Origin: Bradyrhizobium diazoefficiens
Lineage (GTDB): Bacteria > Pseudomonadota > Alphaproteobacteria > Rhizobiales > Xanthobacteraceae
Direction of reading: 5' to 3'
Length of the DNA: 64,000 nucleotides
Assembly (NCBI RefSeq): GCF_016612535.1
Contig: NZ_JAENXS010000002.1
Span: 1,116,001-1,180,000, forward strand
In this document: one piece after another, positions 23,443 to 33,700 of the stretch
How positions within the stretch are numbered: the first letter of the stretch is position 1
Layout of the letters: every line of letters begins with the position of its first letter
The notes under the pieces: generated by a model
Seen by the model: the letters and a program-made list of their open reading frames with translations, nothing else
Database searches by the model: none
What the model was told of the DNA's origin: nothing
Program-made: the position numbers and the translations under genes

Positions 23443-26013
23443 TCAATATCGCGCGGAAAGAACCAGATAGGCGGCGCGTCCCGGTGCCTCCAGCACGAAG
23501 GGCGTAGCGCTCTGGTACAGCGCGTCGTAATAGCGCTTGTCGAAGATGTTGTTCACGAACAGCTTGATCCGCCAGTTCTTGTTGATCTTCGCCTCCGCAA
23601 AGGCATCGAAGCGCCAGTAGCCGGGGATCGAGGTCCCCTGGTTCGCCGCGAGCAAGGTTCCGCCGTAGATCTGCGAGCGGTAGACCGCCTGCCCACCCAG
23701 CTCCCAGACGTCGGTGAGCTGGTACTTGGTCAGCATGCTGAAGGACTGGTGCGCGATGTTGGCGAGCGGACGCCCGACATTGGTCGGATAGAGCGACGGC
23801 TGCGCCGACGGCGCCAGCGACTTGGTCACCTCCGACTGCATCAGCACGAGACCACCGAACACGCTCCATTTGTCGGTGATCTTGCCGCCGACGCCGAGGT
23901 CGATGCCGCGGATGCGATAGGCAGCACCGGCGGTGATGCAGGACACGGTGCCCGTTGTCGCGGGAGGATACGGACAAGTCGCGCTTGCGGTCGCCGCGGT
24001 GACGTTCTGCGACTCGCGCGCGTTTTCCTTCTCGGTCTGGAACAACGCGGCGGTCAGCAACAGATGGCGATCGAACAGCTCCCACTTGGTGCCGAGCTCG
24101 ATCGCCGTATTCTTCTCGGGCCCGAAGATCTGGTTCGAGCTGCCGTTGAGAACCGGCGAAAGGCCACCATAGGCCGTGCTGGTGCCATCGAACTCGGCGC
24201 CCACCGGATTCGACGACGTCGCATAGGCCGCGTAGACGCTGCCGTTCGGCAGTGGCTTCAGCGTGATACCGAGGTTGAAGTTCGGCATGCCGAAATCGGC
24301 GCTCTGCGTACCGAAGGTCTGCTTCCCGCCGACCGAACCGTAACCGCTGCTGTTGATGGTGTAGTCGTCGTAGCGGACGCCGCCATTGAGAATGACGAGA
24401 TCGCGGTAGTTGGCGCTGTCCATCAGATAGACACTCTTGGTGTCGATCGAGAGGTTGGTCGGCGCTCCCAGCATTCGCGGCGCATCAAACGTGTTGAGGA
24501 AGGTGTATTGCGGCGCGAACACGCTGACGCCCGAGGTTGAACCGCCGGGCGTGAACGCCGGGCCCGTCGTCACTTCCGAATCCAACCCGGCATACTTGTC
24601 GATGAATGACGTCTCGCGTGAGATCTCGAGGCCTCCGAGCGCGGTGTGCCTGAACGCGCCCGTGTCGAACTTGTAGGTCGCCTCGCTCTGGTTGGCCAGA
24701 ACACTGGTGACCTGGTAGCGGCTTTGCGGATTGAGGGTCACGGTCGAAGCCGACAACGGAATCGTGGCGATGGGAGATTCCGCCAGCGTTCCGATGTAGT
24801 CGTTGACGGAGCGCGATGCGCGGATCTTGTCGGTGAGAACGAGATCTGGCGTGACATAGACCTCGGCGCCCACCGTTCCGATGTCTTGTTTGACCTTGAA
24901 GAAATCGCGGTTGACGAAGCCGTAGAAATTATTGCGGCTGGAACCAAAATCCGGGAACGGACCGCCTGCGGTGGTACTGAATTGCTGACCGCCGACGCCG
25001 GTCGATCCCGGGCGGTAATACGGCACGCCGAAATCCGGGATGCCATGCTGATACGTATGGATGTAGTCCGTGGTCACCTTGACGGCGTCGACGGGCTTCC
25101 ACGTGGTCGCGACGAAAGCTCCGCTGCGGTCATCCGTGATAAAGTCGCGCCCCGCGACGTCCGCATCCTGGAACAGCCCGCCGGCACGTACCGCAAAGGT
25201 TGGATTGATCACCTGGTTGATGTCGAGCGTCACCCGCTTGGTCTTGTCGGTGCCAAACGAGGTGTCCATGTTGTAGAAGCTCCTCTCCGTGTTCGCCTGC
25301 TTGGTGACGATATTGATCGCACCACCGGCGACACCGCGGCCGGAGAACGTCGAACCGGGACCGCGCAGGATCTCGACCTGCTCGGTGAAGAAGTTCTCGC
25401 GGACGCTGACGCCGGGATCACGCACACCATCGATGAAGATGTCGTTGCGGGCGTCGAAGCCGCGGATGAAGAAGCGGTCACCGAAGGCGTTGCCGCCCTC
25501 GCCCGAGCCCAGCGTCACGCCGGCCGTGCTGAGGATGGCCTGCTTCAAGTTGGTCGCGTTCTTGTCCGCAAGCACCTCCTTGCTGAGGACGGTGATCGAC
25601 TTCGGCGTGTCGACCAGCTTCTCCGGGAATTTGCCGCCGGCCTGCACGTGATCGACCTTGTAGGGCGCAGCCGGATCCGCATAGGGATTGCGGTCGGGCG
25701 CAGGCGCGGGCGTATCGATTACCGGGGCGGCTGCGGCCGGCTGGCGCTGTGCGGCACGCCGCAACGCGTTGCGGGCGCGGACCTGATCGGCCGTCGGTTT
25801 CGCAGCGGTCGAGCGCGGCCGCTCCTTCGGCGCGTCGACGTTCACGGGCGGCAAGGTTGATTGCTGTGCCTGCGCTCCGCTCGATACGGACGCGACGGCA
25901 ATCAGGCTTGCAACAGTGGAAACAGTCTTGCCGGCAGCAACATCGAAATTTCTGCCAAATGCTTGCCGCGCCGCTGTCGAACGCAACGACCGCGGAGCCC
26001 GTGCCATACCCAT
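23443..26013 (-). CDS. TonB-dependent siderophore receptor (first of two)
   Basis: This outer-membrane protein of about 856 residues has an N-terminal export segment (TVASLIAVASVSSGAQAQ), a TonB-box region, the plug (EKLVDTPKSITVLSKEVLAD, then RGFDARNDIFIDGVRDPG), and a 22-strand barrel ending in Tyr (LVLSARY). The plug motif TPKSITVLSKE is typical of FhuA/FpvA-like ferric-siderophore receptors. The ATG at 26013 (MGMARAPRSLRS) is chosen by alignment with the second receptor; the frame is open 33 codons further. Three iron-control-like repeats lie 128 bp upstream. It heads the receptor-piuC-exbB-exbD-tonB operon. Confidence 0.9.
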   Translation of the reverse strand: MGMARAPRSLRSTAARQAFGRNFDVAAGKTVSTVASLIAVASVSSGAQAQQSTLPPVNVDAPKERPRSTAAKPTADQVRARNALRRAAQRQPAAAAPVIDTPAPAPDRNPYADPAAPYKVDHVQAGGKFPEKLVDTPKSITVLSKEVLADKNATNLKQAILSTAGVTLGSGEGGNAFGDRFFIRGFDARNDIFIDGVRDPGVSVRENFFTEQVEILRGPGSTFSGRGVAGGAINIVTKQANTERSFYNMDTSFGTDKTKRVTLDINQVINPTFAVRAGGLFQDADVAGRDFITDDRSGAFVATTWKPVDAVKVTTDYIHTYQHGIPDFGVPYYRPGSTGVGGQQFSTTAGGPFPDFGSSRNNFYGFVNRDFFKVKQDIGTVGAEVYVTPDLVLTDKIRASRSVNDYIGTLAESPIATIPLSASTVTLNPQSRYQVTSVLANQSEATYKFDTGAFRHTALGGLEISRETSFIDKYAGLDSEVTTGPAFTPGGSTSGVSVFAPQYTFLNTFDAPRMLGAPTNLSIDTKSVYLMDSANYRDLVILNGGVRYDDYTINSSGYGSVGGKQTFGTQSADFGMPNFNLGITLKPLPNGSVYAAYATSSNPVGAEFDGTSTAYGGLSPVLNGSSNQIFGPEKNTAIELGTKWELFDRHLLLTAALFQTEKENARESQNVTAATASATCPYPPATTGTVSCITAGAAYRIRGIDLGVGGKITDKWSVFGGLVLMQSEVTKSLAPSAQPSLYPTNVGRPLANIAHQSFSMLTKYQLTDVWELGGQAVYRSQIYGGTLLAANQGTSIPGYWRFDAFAEAKINKNWRIKLFVNNIFDKRYYDALYQSATPFVLEAPGRAAYLVLSARY

Positions 26014-26140
26014 CCTACGCCCCACCTTATTTCCATTTCCGCAGTGTGTCGCATTGCGACAATGCGGCACACTGGTCGTATCGAGCGGGATAAAGTGGGT
26101 CAACGCAATCACGGCTGTCGGATCTTTGAATCGGTCCAGA

Positions 26141-26206
26141 TCAAAACGATTCTAAACTCCAGTTTGAAACGGTTCTAAACTCGAGTTTGTAAGCGTTCTA
26201 AACTGG
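26141..26206. promoter_or_regulatory. Triple 23-bp direct repeat, candidate iron-control element
   Basis: Three imperfect direct repeats, each containing the core TTCTAAAC preceded by a T/A-rich half (for example TTGAAACGGTTCTAAAC), have cores starting at 26150, 26173 and 26196, exactly 23 bp apart. Each unit is itself a partial palindrome (GTTTnnAACGnTTCTAAAC). The arrangement resembles the iron control element bound by Irr in Bradyrhizobium. It lies upstream of the first siderophore-receptor operon. Confidence 0.65.
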
Positions 26207-26262
26207 CCTCGATATCTCTCCTCGATATGCCGATCTCGCGCGTCGCGATCGGTTGGAGTAAC

Positions 26263-26288
26263 GGAATGCCTGCCATGGCAGGCATTCC
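26263..26288 (-). terminator. Perfect 26-bp palindrome after the second receptor gene
   Basis: GGAATGCCTGCCA and its exact inverse meet without a loop, 15 bp past the receptor stop at 26304 (minus strand). The RNA would fold into a strong stem. There is no T-run, but its position fits a terminator that insulates the next operon. Confidence 0.6.
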
Positions 26289-26303
26289 CAATTTGGACGG
26301 CAA

Positions 26304-28739
26304 TCAGAACTTGGCCGTCGTAATCAGATAGAACGCCCGCCCCGGCGCGACCGCGACGAACGGCACGGCGCTGCGATAGAGCGTGTCGTAATAGAGCTTG
26401 TTGGTGAGGTTCTGCGCGTAGAACTTCATGGTCCAGTTCTTGTCGATCTTTTTCTCGACGAACGCATCGAAGCGCCAGTAGCTCGGCAGCTCATTGCCGG
26501 TGTTGGCCGCGAACGTTCCGCCATAGACCTTCGAGCGGTACACCGCCTGCCCGCCGACTTCCCAATCGCCGTCAAACTTGTACTTGGTCAGCATGCTGAA
26601 CGACTGGTGCGCGACGTTGGCAAGCTGCAGGCCAAGATTGGAGGCGATGTTGCTCTGCGTGACCTTGGACTGCATCAGCACCAGGCCGCCGAAGATGCTC
26701 CAGCGATCGGTGATCTTGCCCTCTGCCTCGATGTCGATGCCTTGGATCCGGTAAGCCGCGCCCGAGGTGAGGATGCCCGCGGCGTTGGTCTCGCGCGCAT
26801 TGTCCTTCGTGGTCTGGAACAGCGCCGTAGAGACCAGCAGGTGACGATCCGCGAGCTCCCATTTGGTGCCGAGCTCGGCCGCCTTGTTGCGCTCGGGCCC
26901 CAGCAGAACGGTCGTGTTGGCGGGAACGCCACCGTAATCGGTGCCGGTCGCGTCAAGCTCCGACCCGAATGGATTCGCCGAGGTTGCATAGGCAGCATAG
27001 AGGCTACCGATCGACATCGGCTTGTAGACCAGGCCGACATTGTAGTTGACCAGATCGGAGTTCATTTTCAGATAGGCCGAGTTGGTGGACGAGCTCATGC
27101 TGTAGCCGTCGTAGCGGATACCACCGTTCACAATGATGGTGTCCTGCCAGTTCGCAGTGTCCATGGCGTAGACGCTGCTGGTGTTAACGCCGTAGCGCGT
27201 CGGATTGCCCGTCAGCGACGGCGTGCCGAAGCCGCCGACGTAAGTGTACTGCGGGGAGTAGAGATTGACCCCCGAGACGGCCCCGCTGCTGGTGAAGCCG
27301 GAGCCGGCCAGCTCCGATGCGAGACCCGAGTAACGGTCGATCGAGACATTCTCGTCGGTGTATTCGACGCCGAGCACCGCGGTGTGCTTGACTCCGCCGG
27401 TGTCGAGCTTGAACGTAGCCTCGTCCTGGTTGGCCCACACATCCACGGTCTGGTAACGGCTCTGCGCGCTCGCCGTCGTGGTCCAGAGTAGCGGATTGAC
27501 GTTGGTCGTGACCGGGTTCTGCGGCAGCGTGCCGATGTAGTTGAGCAGTGAATGCTCGCCTCGCACCTTGCTGGTCAGCGTGATGGCGTCGTTGACCTTG
27601 TACTCGGCGGTTGCGGTGCCGAAATCCTGCCGCGCGGTCTGGAAGTCGCGGTTGAGGAAGCCGTACCAGGTGCCACGCGGAATGCCGGCCGACGTCACCG
27701 GCACGTTGCCCTGCTTGTAGTAGGGCACGCCGAAATCCGGCAGGCCGCTGAGATCGGTATGGACGTAGTTGGTCGTGATCTTGATGTCGTTTGTGGGGGT
27801 GTACTTGGTCGAGAGGAAAGTCCCCCAGCGATCATCGGTCACGTAGTTGCGGCCGGCGACATTGGCGTCCTGGAACATGCCGCCGGTGCGCACCGAGAAG
27901 GTCGGGTCGATGACCTGGTTGACGTCGAGCGTGACGCGCTTGGTCCTGTCGGTGCCGAACTCGGTATCCATCCGCTTGAAGTTGACGTCACCGGCCTGCT
28001 TGGTGACGATGTTGATAGCGCCGCCGGCGGTGCCGCGGCCGGCATAGGACGATGCCGGTCCGCGCAGGATCTCGATCTGCTCAGTGAAGAAGTTCTCGCG
28101 GATAGAGACCGCCGGATCGCGGATGCCGTCGATGAAGACGTCGTTGCGCGCGTCGAAGCCGCGGATGAAGAAGCGGTCACCGAAGGCGTTGCCGCCCTCG
28201 CCCGACCCCAGCGTCACGCCTGCAGTCGAGCGCCCGATCTCCTTCAGCGTCGTCGCGTTCTTGTCCTCGAGCACTTCCTTGCTGAGCACCGTGATCGTCT
28301 TTGGCGTGTTGAGCATCGGCTCGGGAAATTTGCCGGAAGCCTGCACGTGGTCGACCTTGTAGGGCGCGGCCGGATCGGCATAGGGATTGCGATCGACCGC
28401 ACCGACCGGGGGCGGCGCGACGGCCGCGGCCGCGGCCTGCTGCTGCGTCTGCTGGCGCTGCGTGGCGCGGCGAAGCGCGTTGCGCGCGCGGATCTGCTCC
28501 GGCGTCGGCTTCGAAGCTGCCGGACGCGGGCGCTCGACCGGAGCATCGACATTCACCGGCGGCAGGTTCGACTGCTGCGCCTGTGCGCCGCTCGACACCG
28601 ACGCCACCGCAATCAGGCCAGCAACGGCCGACACCGCCTTGCCGGAATTGCCATCGAGCTTCTCGTCAAATGAATTTCTTCCCGTGATCGCACGCAACGA
28701 TCGCGGAGCCACCGCCTGCCCCATTCCAGTGCATCCCAT
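26304..28739 (-). CDS. TonB-dependent siderophore receptor (second of two)
   Basis: A paralogue of the downstream receptor, about 811 residues. It has the same export segment (VAGLIAVASVSSGAQAQQS), the same NPYADPAAPYKVDHVQ linker and plug (TPKTITVLSKEVLEDKNATT, then RGFDARNDVFIDGIRDP), and ends in Phe (YLITTAKF) as outer-membrane barrels do. ATGs at 28739 (MGCTGMGQAV) and 28724 (MGQAVAPRSL) are both possible, and the frame also opens at 28763. It is separated from the first receptor by a palindrome and a new control region, so it is probably its own unit. The ligand is likely a ferric siderophore, identity unknown. Confidence 0.9.
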   Translation of the reverse strand: MGCTGMGQAVAPRSLRAITGRNSFDEKLDGNSGKAVSAVAGLIAVASVSSGAQAQQSNLPPVNVDAPVERPRPAASKPTPEQIRARNALRRATQRQQTQQQAAAAAVAPPPVGAVDRNPYADPAAPYKVDHVQASGKFPEPMLNTPKTITVLSKEVLEDKNATTLKEIGRSTAGVTLGSGEGGNAFGDRFFIRGFDARNDVFIDGIRDPAVSIRENFFTEQIEILRGPASSYAGRGTAGGAINIVTKQAGDVNFKRMDTEFGTDRTKRVTLDVNQVIDPTFSVRTGGMFQDANVAGRNYVTDDRWGTFLSTKYTPTNDIKITTNYVHTDLSGLPDFGVPYYKQGNVPVTSAGIPRGTWYGFLNRDFQTARQDFGTATAEYKVNDAITLTSKVRGEHSLLNYIGTLPQNPVTTNVNPLLWTTTASAQSRYQTVDVWANQDEATFKLDTGGVKHTAVLGVEYTDENVSIDRYSGLASELAGSGFTSSGAVSGVNLYSPQYTYVGGFGTPSLTGNPTRYGVNTSSVYAMDTANWQDTIIVNGGIRYDGYSMSSSTNSAYLKMNSDLVNYNVGLVYKPMSIGSLYAAYATSANPFGSELDATGTDYGGVPANTTVLLGPERNKAAELGTKWELADRHLLVSTALFQTTKDNARETNAAGILTSGAAYRIQGIDIEAEGKITDRWSIFGGLVLMQSKVTQSNIASNLGLQLANVAHQSFSMLTKYKFDGDWEVGGQAVYRSKVYGGTFAANTGNELPSYWRFDAFVEKKIDKNWTMKFYAQNLTNKLYYDTLYRSAVPFVAVAPGRAFYLITTAKF

Positions 28740-28850
28740 TTCAAATTCGTCAATACGCAACATGCGCGACGAACGATGGGGCGGTGCTATCGGTCACGAA
28801 AAATCAGGTCAATGCGAGGAGATGCGGAGGACCACTTGAATCCCTCCAGA

Positions 28851-28890
28851 TCAAATCGATTCTAAAATTTCGAATCTGAAATGATTGAAA
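28851..28890. promoter_or_regulatory. Candidate iron-control motif upstream of the second receptor
   Basis: TCAAATCGATTCTAAA (28851-28866) matches the repeat unit found at 26141-26156, including the preceding CCAGA. A degenerate second copy (CTGAAATGATTGAAA) starts at 28876. The site is about 110-130 bp upstream of the receptor start, a similar distance to the triple repeat of the other receptor. Confidence 0.55.
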
Positions 28891-28958
28891 TGCCGCGCGA
28901 CAAATCGAAGCAGTCAGACACGAGAGAGTTTGCCGTCGCGCATCATCTTTTGGAGCCG

Positions 28959-29198
28959 TCAGTCGCTGCTCGGGGGCTTCATCAGCGAGAACAATTCGTC
29001 GACGGTGCGCTGCGCGACCGCACGCACGCGATCGGAGTTGTCCATGCCGGCGATGTTAACACCGCTGACGACGGCTTTGATCTCGTCGCGGAAGTCGGTG
29101 AGGAAGCGCAAGGGATCGCGCTGCTCGTTGGCGACGCGCGCGATCAGCCCCGTGATCAGAATCTGACACGCGATCAGCTTGCCGTTCAGTTCGTCCAT
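28959..29198 (-). CDS. Small protein of unknown function
   Basis: About 79 residues beginning MDELNGKLIACQILITGLIARV, mostly helical, with the C-terminal stretch DRVRAVAQRTVDELFSLMKPP. Three consecutive ATG codons (29204, 29201, 29198) follow GGAGC; the third has the best spacing to GGAG. No family was recognised. It lies upstream of and on the same strand as the second receptor gene, but separated by more than 200 bp that contain the iron motif, so it is not obviously part of iron uptake. Confidence 0.6.
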   Translation of the reverse strand: MDELNGKLIACQILITGLIARVANEQRDPLRFLTDFRDEIKAVVSGVNIAGMDNSDRVRAVAQRTVDELFSLMKPPSSD

Positions 29199-29595
29199 CA
29201 TCATGCTCCAGTTGCGGCCGGCCGATATGAACGACACTGATTTTCCTGACAACCGAAACGCTGCATCGCCGGTTTAGAACCCTCCTAACTGCGATGAATC
29301 CGAATCTTAGGCTATGGGCCCGCCCGCATGGCCGCGCCAATGCTCGATCACGCACGCGGTCTGCGCGTGCTGCCTAATTTTTACACGCCGCTCGCTCGCG
29401 CCGGGAAAATGCAGCACTGCACACCGCTGCATCACCCGGTTGCCTACGGGGTGCAAAGCTTTCCAATTGTTTAGGATTCTCAACGGATAGTGCTGTTTAC
29501 AGTGGAACTTGGCGTGTATTATACAACGCGCGCTGGGAACCCTTTGCTAGCGCCACAATTCGTTTCTTTGGGCATACAAGCCGACACGAATAGAT
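29199..29595. other. Intergenic region with probable promoter for the first RND operon
   Basis: About 400 bp without a convincing gene. The right half is A/T-richer than its surroundings, and at 29496-29524 holds TTTACA and, 17 bp on, TTATAC, a plausible sigma-70-type promoter 75 bp before the pump gene. The overlapping TGTATTATACA (29515-29525) is also a short palindrome that could bind a regulator. Confidence 0.4.
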
Positions 29596-30768
29596 ATGAA
29601 AAAGTCACGGCCGATCCTGTGGATTCTCGTCATCGCAGCTGTGGCCGTTGGCGGCTATTACGGCTGGCAACGATTCTCGGCGCCTGAGGCCGGGAAAACC
29701 CAAACCGCGCAGAAGGGCGGGCCGCGGGCGCCCGCAGTGCCTGTCAGCGTGTCCCCGGTGCAGAAGGCCGACTTCCCGGTCTATCTGACCGGCCTCGGCA
29801 CAGTGCAGGGCTTCAACACCGTACAAGTCCGGACCCGGGTGGACGGCCAGATCGACAAGATCGCCTTCACCGAAGGCCAAATGGTCAACCAAGGCGATCT
29901 CCTGGTCGAGATCGATCCGCGCCCGTTCCAGGCCGTCCTCGATCAGGCCAAGGCCAAGAAGCAGCAGGACGAGGCCAATCTCGCCAACGCCAATCTCGAT
30001 CTTCAGCGCTACACAAAGCTCGGCGAATTCGCGACGCGGCAGCAGACCGATACGCAACGCTCCACCGTCGCCCAGCTCACCGCTCAGATCGCCTCCGACG
30101 AGGCCGCGATCGCCAACGCCCAGACCCAGCTCGACTACACCCAGGTCAAGTCACCGATCACCGGCGTTGCCGGCCTGCGCCAGGTCGACATCGGCAATAT
30201 CGTCAACGCCTCCACACAGACCGGAATCGTCACGATCTCGCAGGTCGAGCCGATCTCCGTGATCTTCACCGCGCCGGAGGATCAGCTCCCCTACATAGCC
30301 GAGGGTCAGAAGACCGGCGCGCTCAAGGTGATTGCGTTCACCACCGACGGCAAGAAGACGCTGGCCGAGGGCAAGCTCGCCGTCATCAACAACCAGGTCG
30401 ACACGACCAGCGGAACTATCCGCCTCAAGGCGGTGTTCGACAACAAGGACCACGCGCTTTGGCCGGGCCAGTCGGTTTCGACGCGCCTTCTGGTGCGCAC
30501 CCTGAAGGATGCGACAGTGGTTCCGGATGACGCAGTCCAGCATTCGACCAACGGCCTCTACGCCTACACCGTCAGCCAGGACAACAAGGCCGAGCTGCAC
30601 AAGGTGAAGGTCAGCTACGCCATCGACGGACGCTCGGCGATAGAGGAAGGACTTAGCCCGGGACAACAAGTGATCACCGGCGGTCAATTCAAGGTCCAGC
30701 CCGGAAGCCTCGTCTCCACGGCAGTCGCGAGCACTGATCCGAGCCAGAACAAGGTACGACAGGAATGA
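29596..30768 (+). CDS. RND efflux periplasmic adaptor (MdtA/AcrA-like)
   Basis: The 390-residue adaptor has an N-terminal anchor (PILWILVIAAVAVGGYYGW), a lipoyl/barrel-sandwich half (VRTRVDGQIDKIAFTEGQMV), a coiled-coil hairpin (residues about 115-170), the second lipoyl half (YTQVKSPITGVAGLRQVDIGN), and beta-barrel and membrane-proximal domains. It links the inner-membrane pump to an outer-membrane channel not encoded here. Its stop overlaps the permease start by 4 bp (ATGA). No local regulator is seen. Confidence 0.9.
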   Translation: MKKSRPILWILVIAAVAVGGYYGWQRFSAPEAGKTQTAQKGGPRAPAVPVSVSPVQKADFPVYLTGLGTVQGFNTVQVRTRVDGQIDKIAFTEGQMVNQGDLLVEIDPRPFQAVLDQAKAKKQQDEANLANANLDLQRYTKLGEFATRQQTDTQRSTVAQLTAQIASDEAAIANAQTQLDYTQVKSPITGVAGLRQVDIGNIVNASTQTGIVTISQVEPISVIFTAPEDQLPYIAEGQKTGALKVIAFTTDGKKTLAEGKLAVINNQVDTTSGTIRLKAVFDNKDHALWPGQSVSTRLLVRTLKDATVVPDDAVQHSTNGLYAYTVSQDNKAELHKVKVSYAIDGRSAIEEGLSPGQQVITGGQFKVQPGSLVSTAVASTDPSQNKVRQE

Positions 30769-33700
30769 CCGAGGGCGGGATTTCGGCACCCTTTATCCGT
30801 TATCCCATCGGCACCTCGCTGCTGATGGCCGGCATTCTCTTTGTCGGTCTCGTTGCGTATCCGCTGCTGCCGGTCGCGCCCCTGCCGCAGGTGGACTTCC
30901 CGACCATCCAGATTACCGCCAACCTGCCGGGCGGCAGTCCGGAAACGATGGCCTCCTCGGTGGCGCAACCGCTCGAGCGCCAATTCGCCCAGATCCCCGG
31001 CATCGCGCAGATGACCTCGACGAGCTATCTGGGCACGGCCTCGGTCACCATTCAGTTCGATCTCAACCGCAGCATCGACGGCGCGGCGAACGACGTGCAG
31101 GCGGCCATCAACGCGGCCTCCGGCCAGCTGCCGAAGAACCTGCCGTCGCCGCCGACCTACCGCAAGGTCAACCCGGCAGACTCGCCGATCCTGCTGTTGT
31201 CGGCGACGTCGGAGACCCTGCCGCTGACCAGCGTCAGCGACGCGGTCGACGCCCAGCTCGCACAGCAGATCAGCCAGATCTCCGGCGTGGCACAGGTCAT
31301 CATCGGCGGCCAGCAGAAACCGGCCGTCCGGGTTCAAATCGATCCAGCCAAGCTCGTCGCCAAGGGCCTGTCGCTTGAGGACGTGCGCAGCGCTATCGCG
31401 ATCACGACGGTCGATAGTCCGAAGGGCAATATCGATGGCGCGAAGCGCGCCTATACGATCTATGCCAACGACCAACTCACCCAGTCCAAAGACTGGAACG
31501 ACGTCATCATCGCCTATCGCAACGGGGGTCCGTTGCGGATCAAGGATATCGGCCAGGCGGTCACCGGTCCCGAAGACGCCAAGCAGGCGGCGTGGGCCAA
31601 CGGCAAGCGCGGTGTGTTCCTCGTGGTGTTCAAGCAGCCCGGGGCCAACGTCATCGACACTGTCGACAAGATCAAGGCGACCCTGCCCCGGCTGGTGGCG
31701 GCGATCCCGCCGGCGATCAAGATCGAGCTCATCAGCGACCGCACCCAGACCATCCGCGCCGCGGTCGAGGACGTTCAGTTCACGCTGCTGCTGACCATCT
31801 TCCTCGTGGTCACGGTCATTTTCGCCTTCCTGCGCAGCTTCTGGGCCACCGTCATTCCCGCGATCACGGTGCCATTGGCGCTGCTGGGCGCCTGCGCGCT
31901 GATGTGGGTGTTCGGCTATACGCTCGATAACCTCTCCCTGATGGCGCTCACCATCGCGGTCGGCTTCGTGGTCGACGACGCCATCGTCATGCTCGAAAAC
32001 ATCTCGCGTTATGTCGAGGAAGGCGAAAAGCCGCTCACCGCCGCCTACAGGGGCGCGAAGGAAATCGGATTCACGATCGTTTCCATCAGTATCTCGCTGG
32101 TGGCAGTGCTGATCCCGCTGCTCCTGATGGGCGGTATCATCGGACGCCTATTCCGCGAATTCGCCGTGGTGCTGGCGATGACGATCTTCGTGTCGATGTG
32201 CGTGTCGCTGACGCTGACCCCGATGATGGCCTCGCGCTTCCTGCGCGCCCACGGCGAGGTGAAACACGGCCGGATCTACCAATGGAGCGAGAGCGCCTTC
32301 GATGCGATGTTGCGCGGCTATGAGCACGTCCTCGATATCGCACTGAGCTGGCGACGCACGACGCTGCTGATTTTCTTCGCAACCCTCGGACTATCGCTGT
32401 ATCTGTTCGTCCTGATCCCGAAAGGCTTCTTCCCGCAGCAGGACAACGGACTGATCACGGCGACCTCGGAAGCCTCGCAGGACATCTCCTTCGCGGCCAT
32501 GCAGCAGCGCCAGCAGGCTCTCGGTGATATCGTCAGGGCCGATCCGGACGTCGCCAGCGTCGCGATGGCGATCGGCGGCAGCGGTCGCGCCGGCAATAAC
32601 GGCAATCTGTTCATCACGCTGAAGCCGCGCCACGACCGCAAGGCCTCGGCGCAGCAGATCATTGCTCGACTGCGTCCCAAGCTCGAAAAGGTCGAAGGCG
32701 CCCGGCTCTATATGCAGGCGGCACAAGACGTCCGCCTGGGCGGTCGTCCGACGCGGACCCAGTTCGAATTCACCTTGCAGGATGCGGATCTCGGCGAGCT
32801 CAACGAGTGGGCACCAAAAATCCTCGCTAAGATGCAGACGCTGCCGGAATTGCGCGACGTCGCGACCGACCAGCAGACGCAGGGCACCACCGTCCAGCTC
32901 AAGATCAACCGCGACACCGCATCGCGCTACGGCATCCAGCCGCAGCTGATCGACGACACGCTCTACGACGCGTTCGGCCAGCGCCAGGTCACCCAGTACT
33001 TTACCCAGCTCAACAGCTATCACGTGATCCTGGAAATCCTGCCGGAGATGCAGGGTAATCTCGACAGCCTGAACAAGCTTTACCTGAAATCGCCGTTGAC
33101 TGGCGACCAGGTGCCGTTGTCGACCTTTGCGACCTGGACCACCGATCCGGTCCGGCCGCTCTCGATCAGCCATCAGGGCCAGTTCCCGGCGACCACGATC
33201 AGCTTCAACCTTGCGCAAGGCATGGCACTCGGACAGGCCACGCAGGCCGTGCAGAAAGCTATGGCCGATCTCGGCGCGCCGCCGACACTCAACTCGAGCT
33301 TCCAGGGTACCGCGCAGGCGTTCCAGCAATCGCTCGGCACCGTGCCGCTTCTCATCCTCGCTGCGCTTGTCGTGGTCTACCTGATCCTCGGCATCCTCTA
33401 TGAAAGCTACATCCACCCGATCACGATTCTCTCGACGCTGCCGTCCGCCGGCGTCGGAGCGCTCCTGATCCTGATGGCAGCCGGCTTCGACTTCAGCCTC
33501 ATTGCCTTGATCGGAATCATTCTCCTGATCGGCATCGTGAAGAAGAACGGCATCATGATGGTCGACTTTGCGATCGCGGCCGAACGCGACCAGCACAAGA
33601 CACCTGAGGAATCGATCCGTCAGGCCGCGCTGCTGCGCTTCCGCCCGATCATGATGACGACGATGGCGGCACTGCTCGGCGGCGTGCCGTTGATGCTGGG

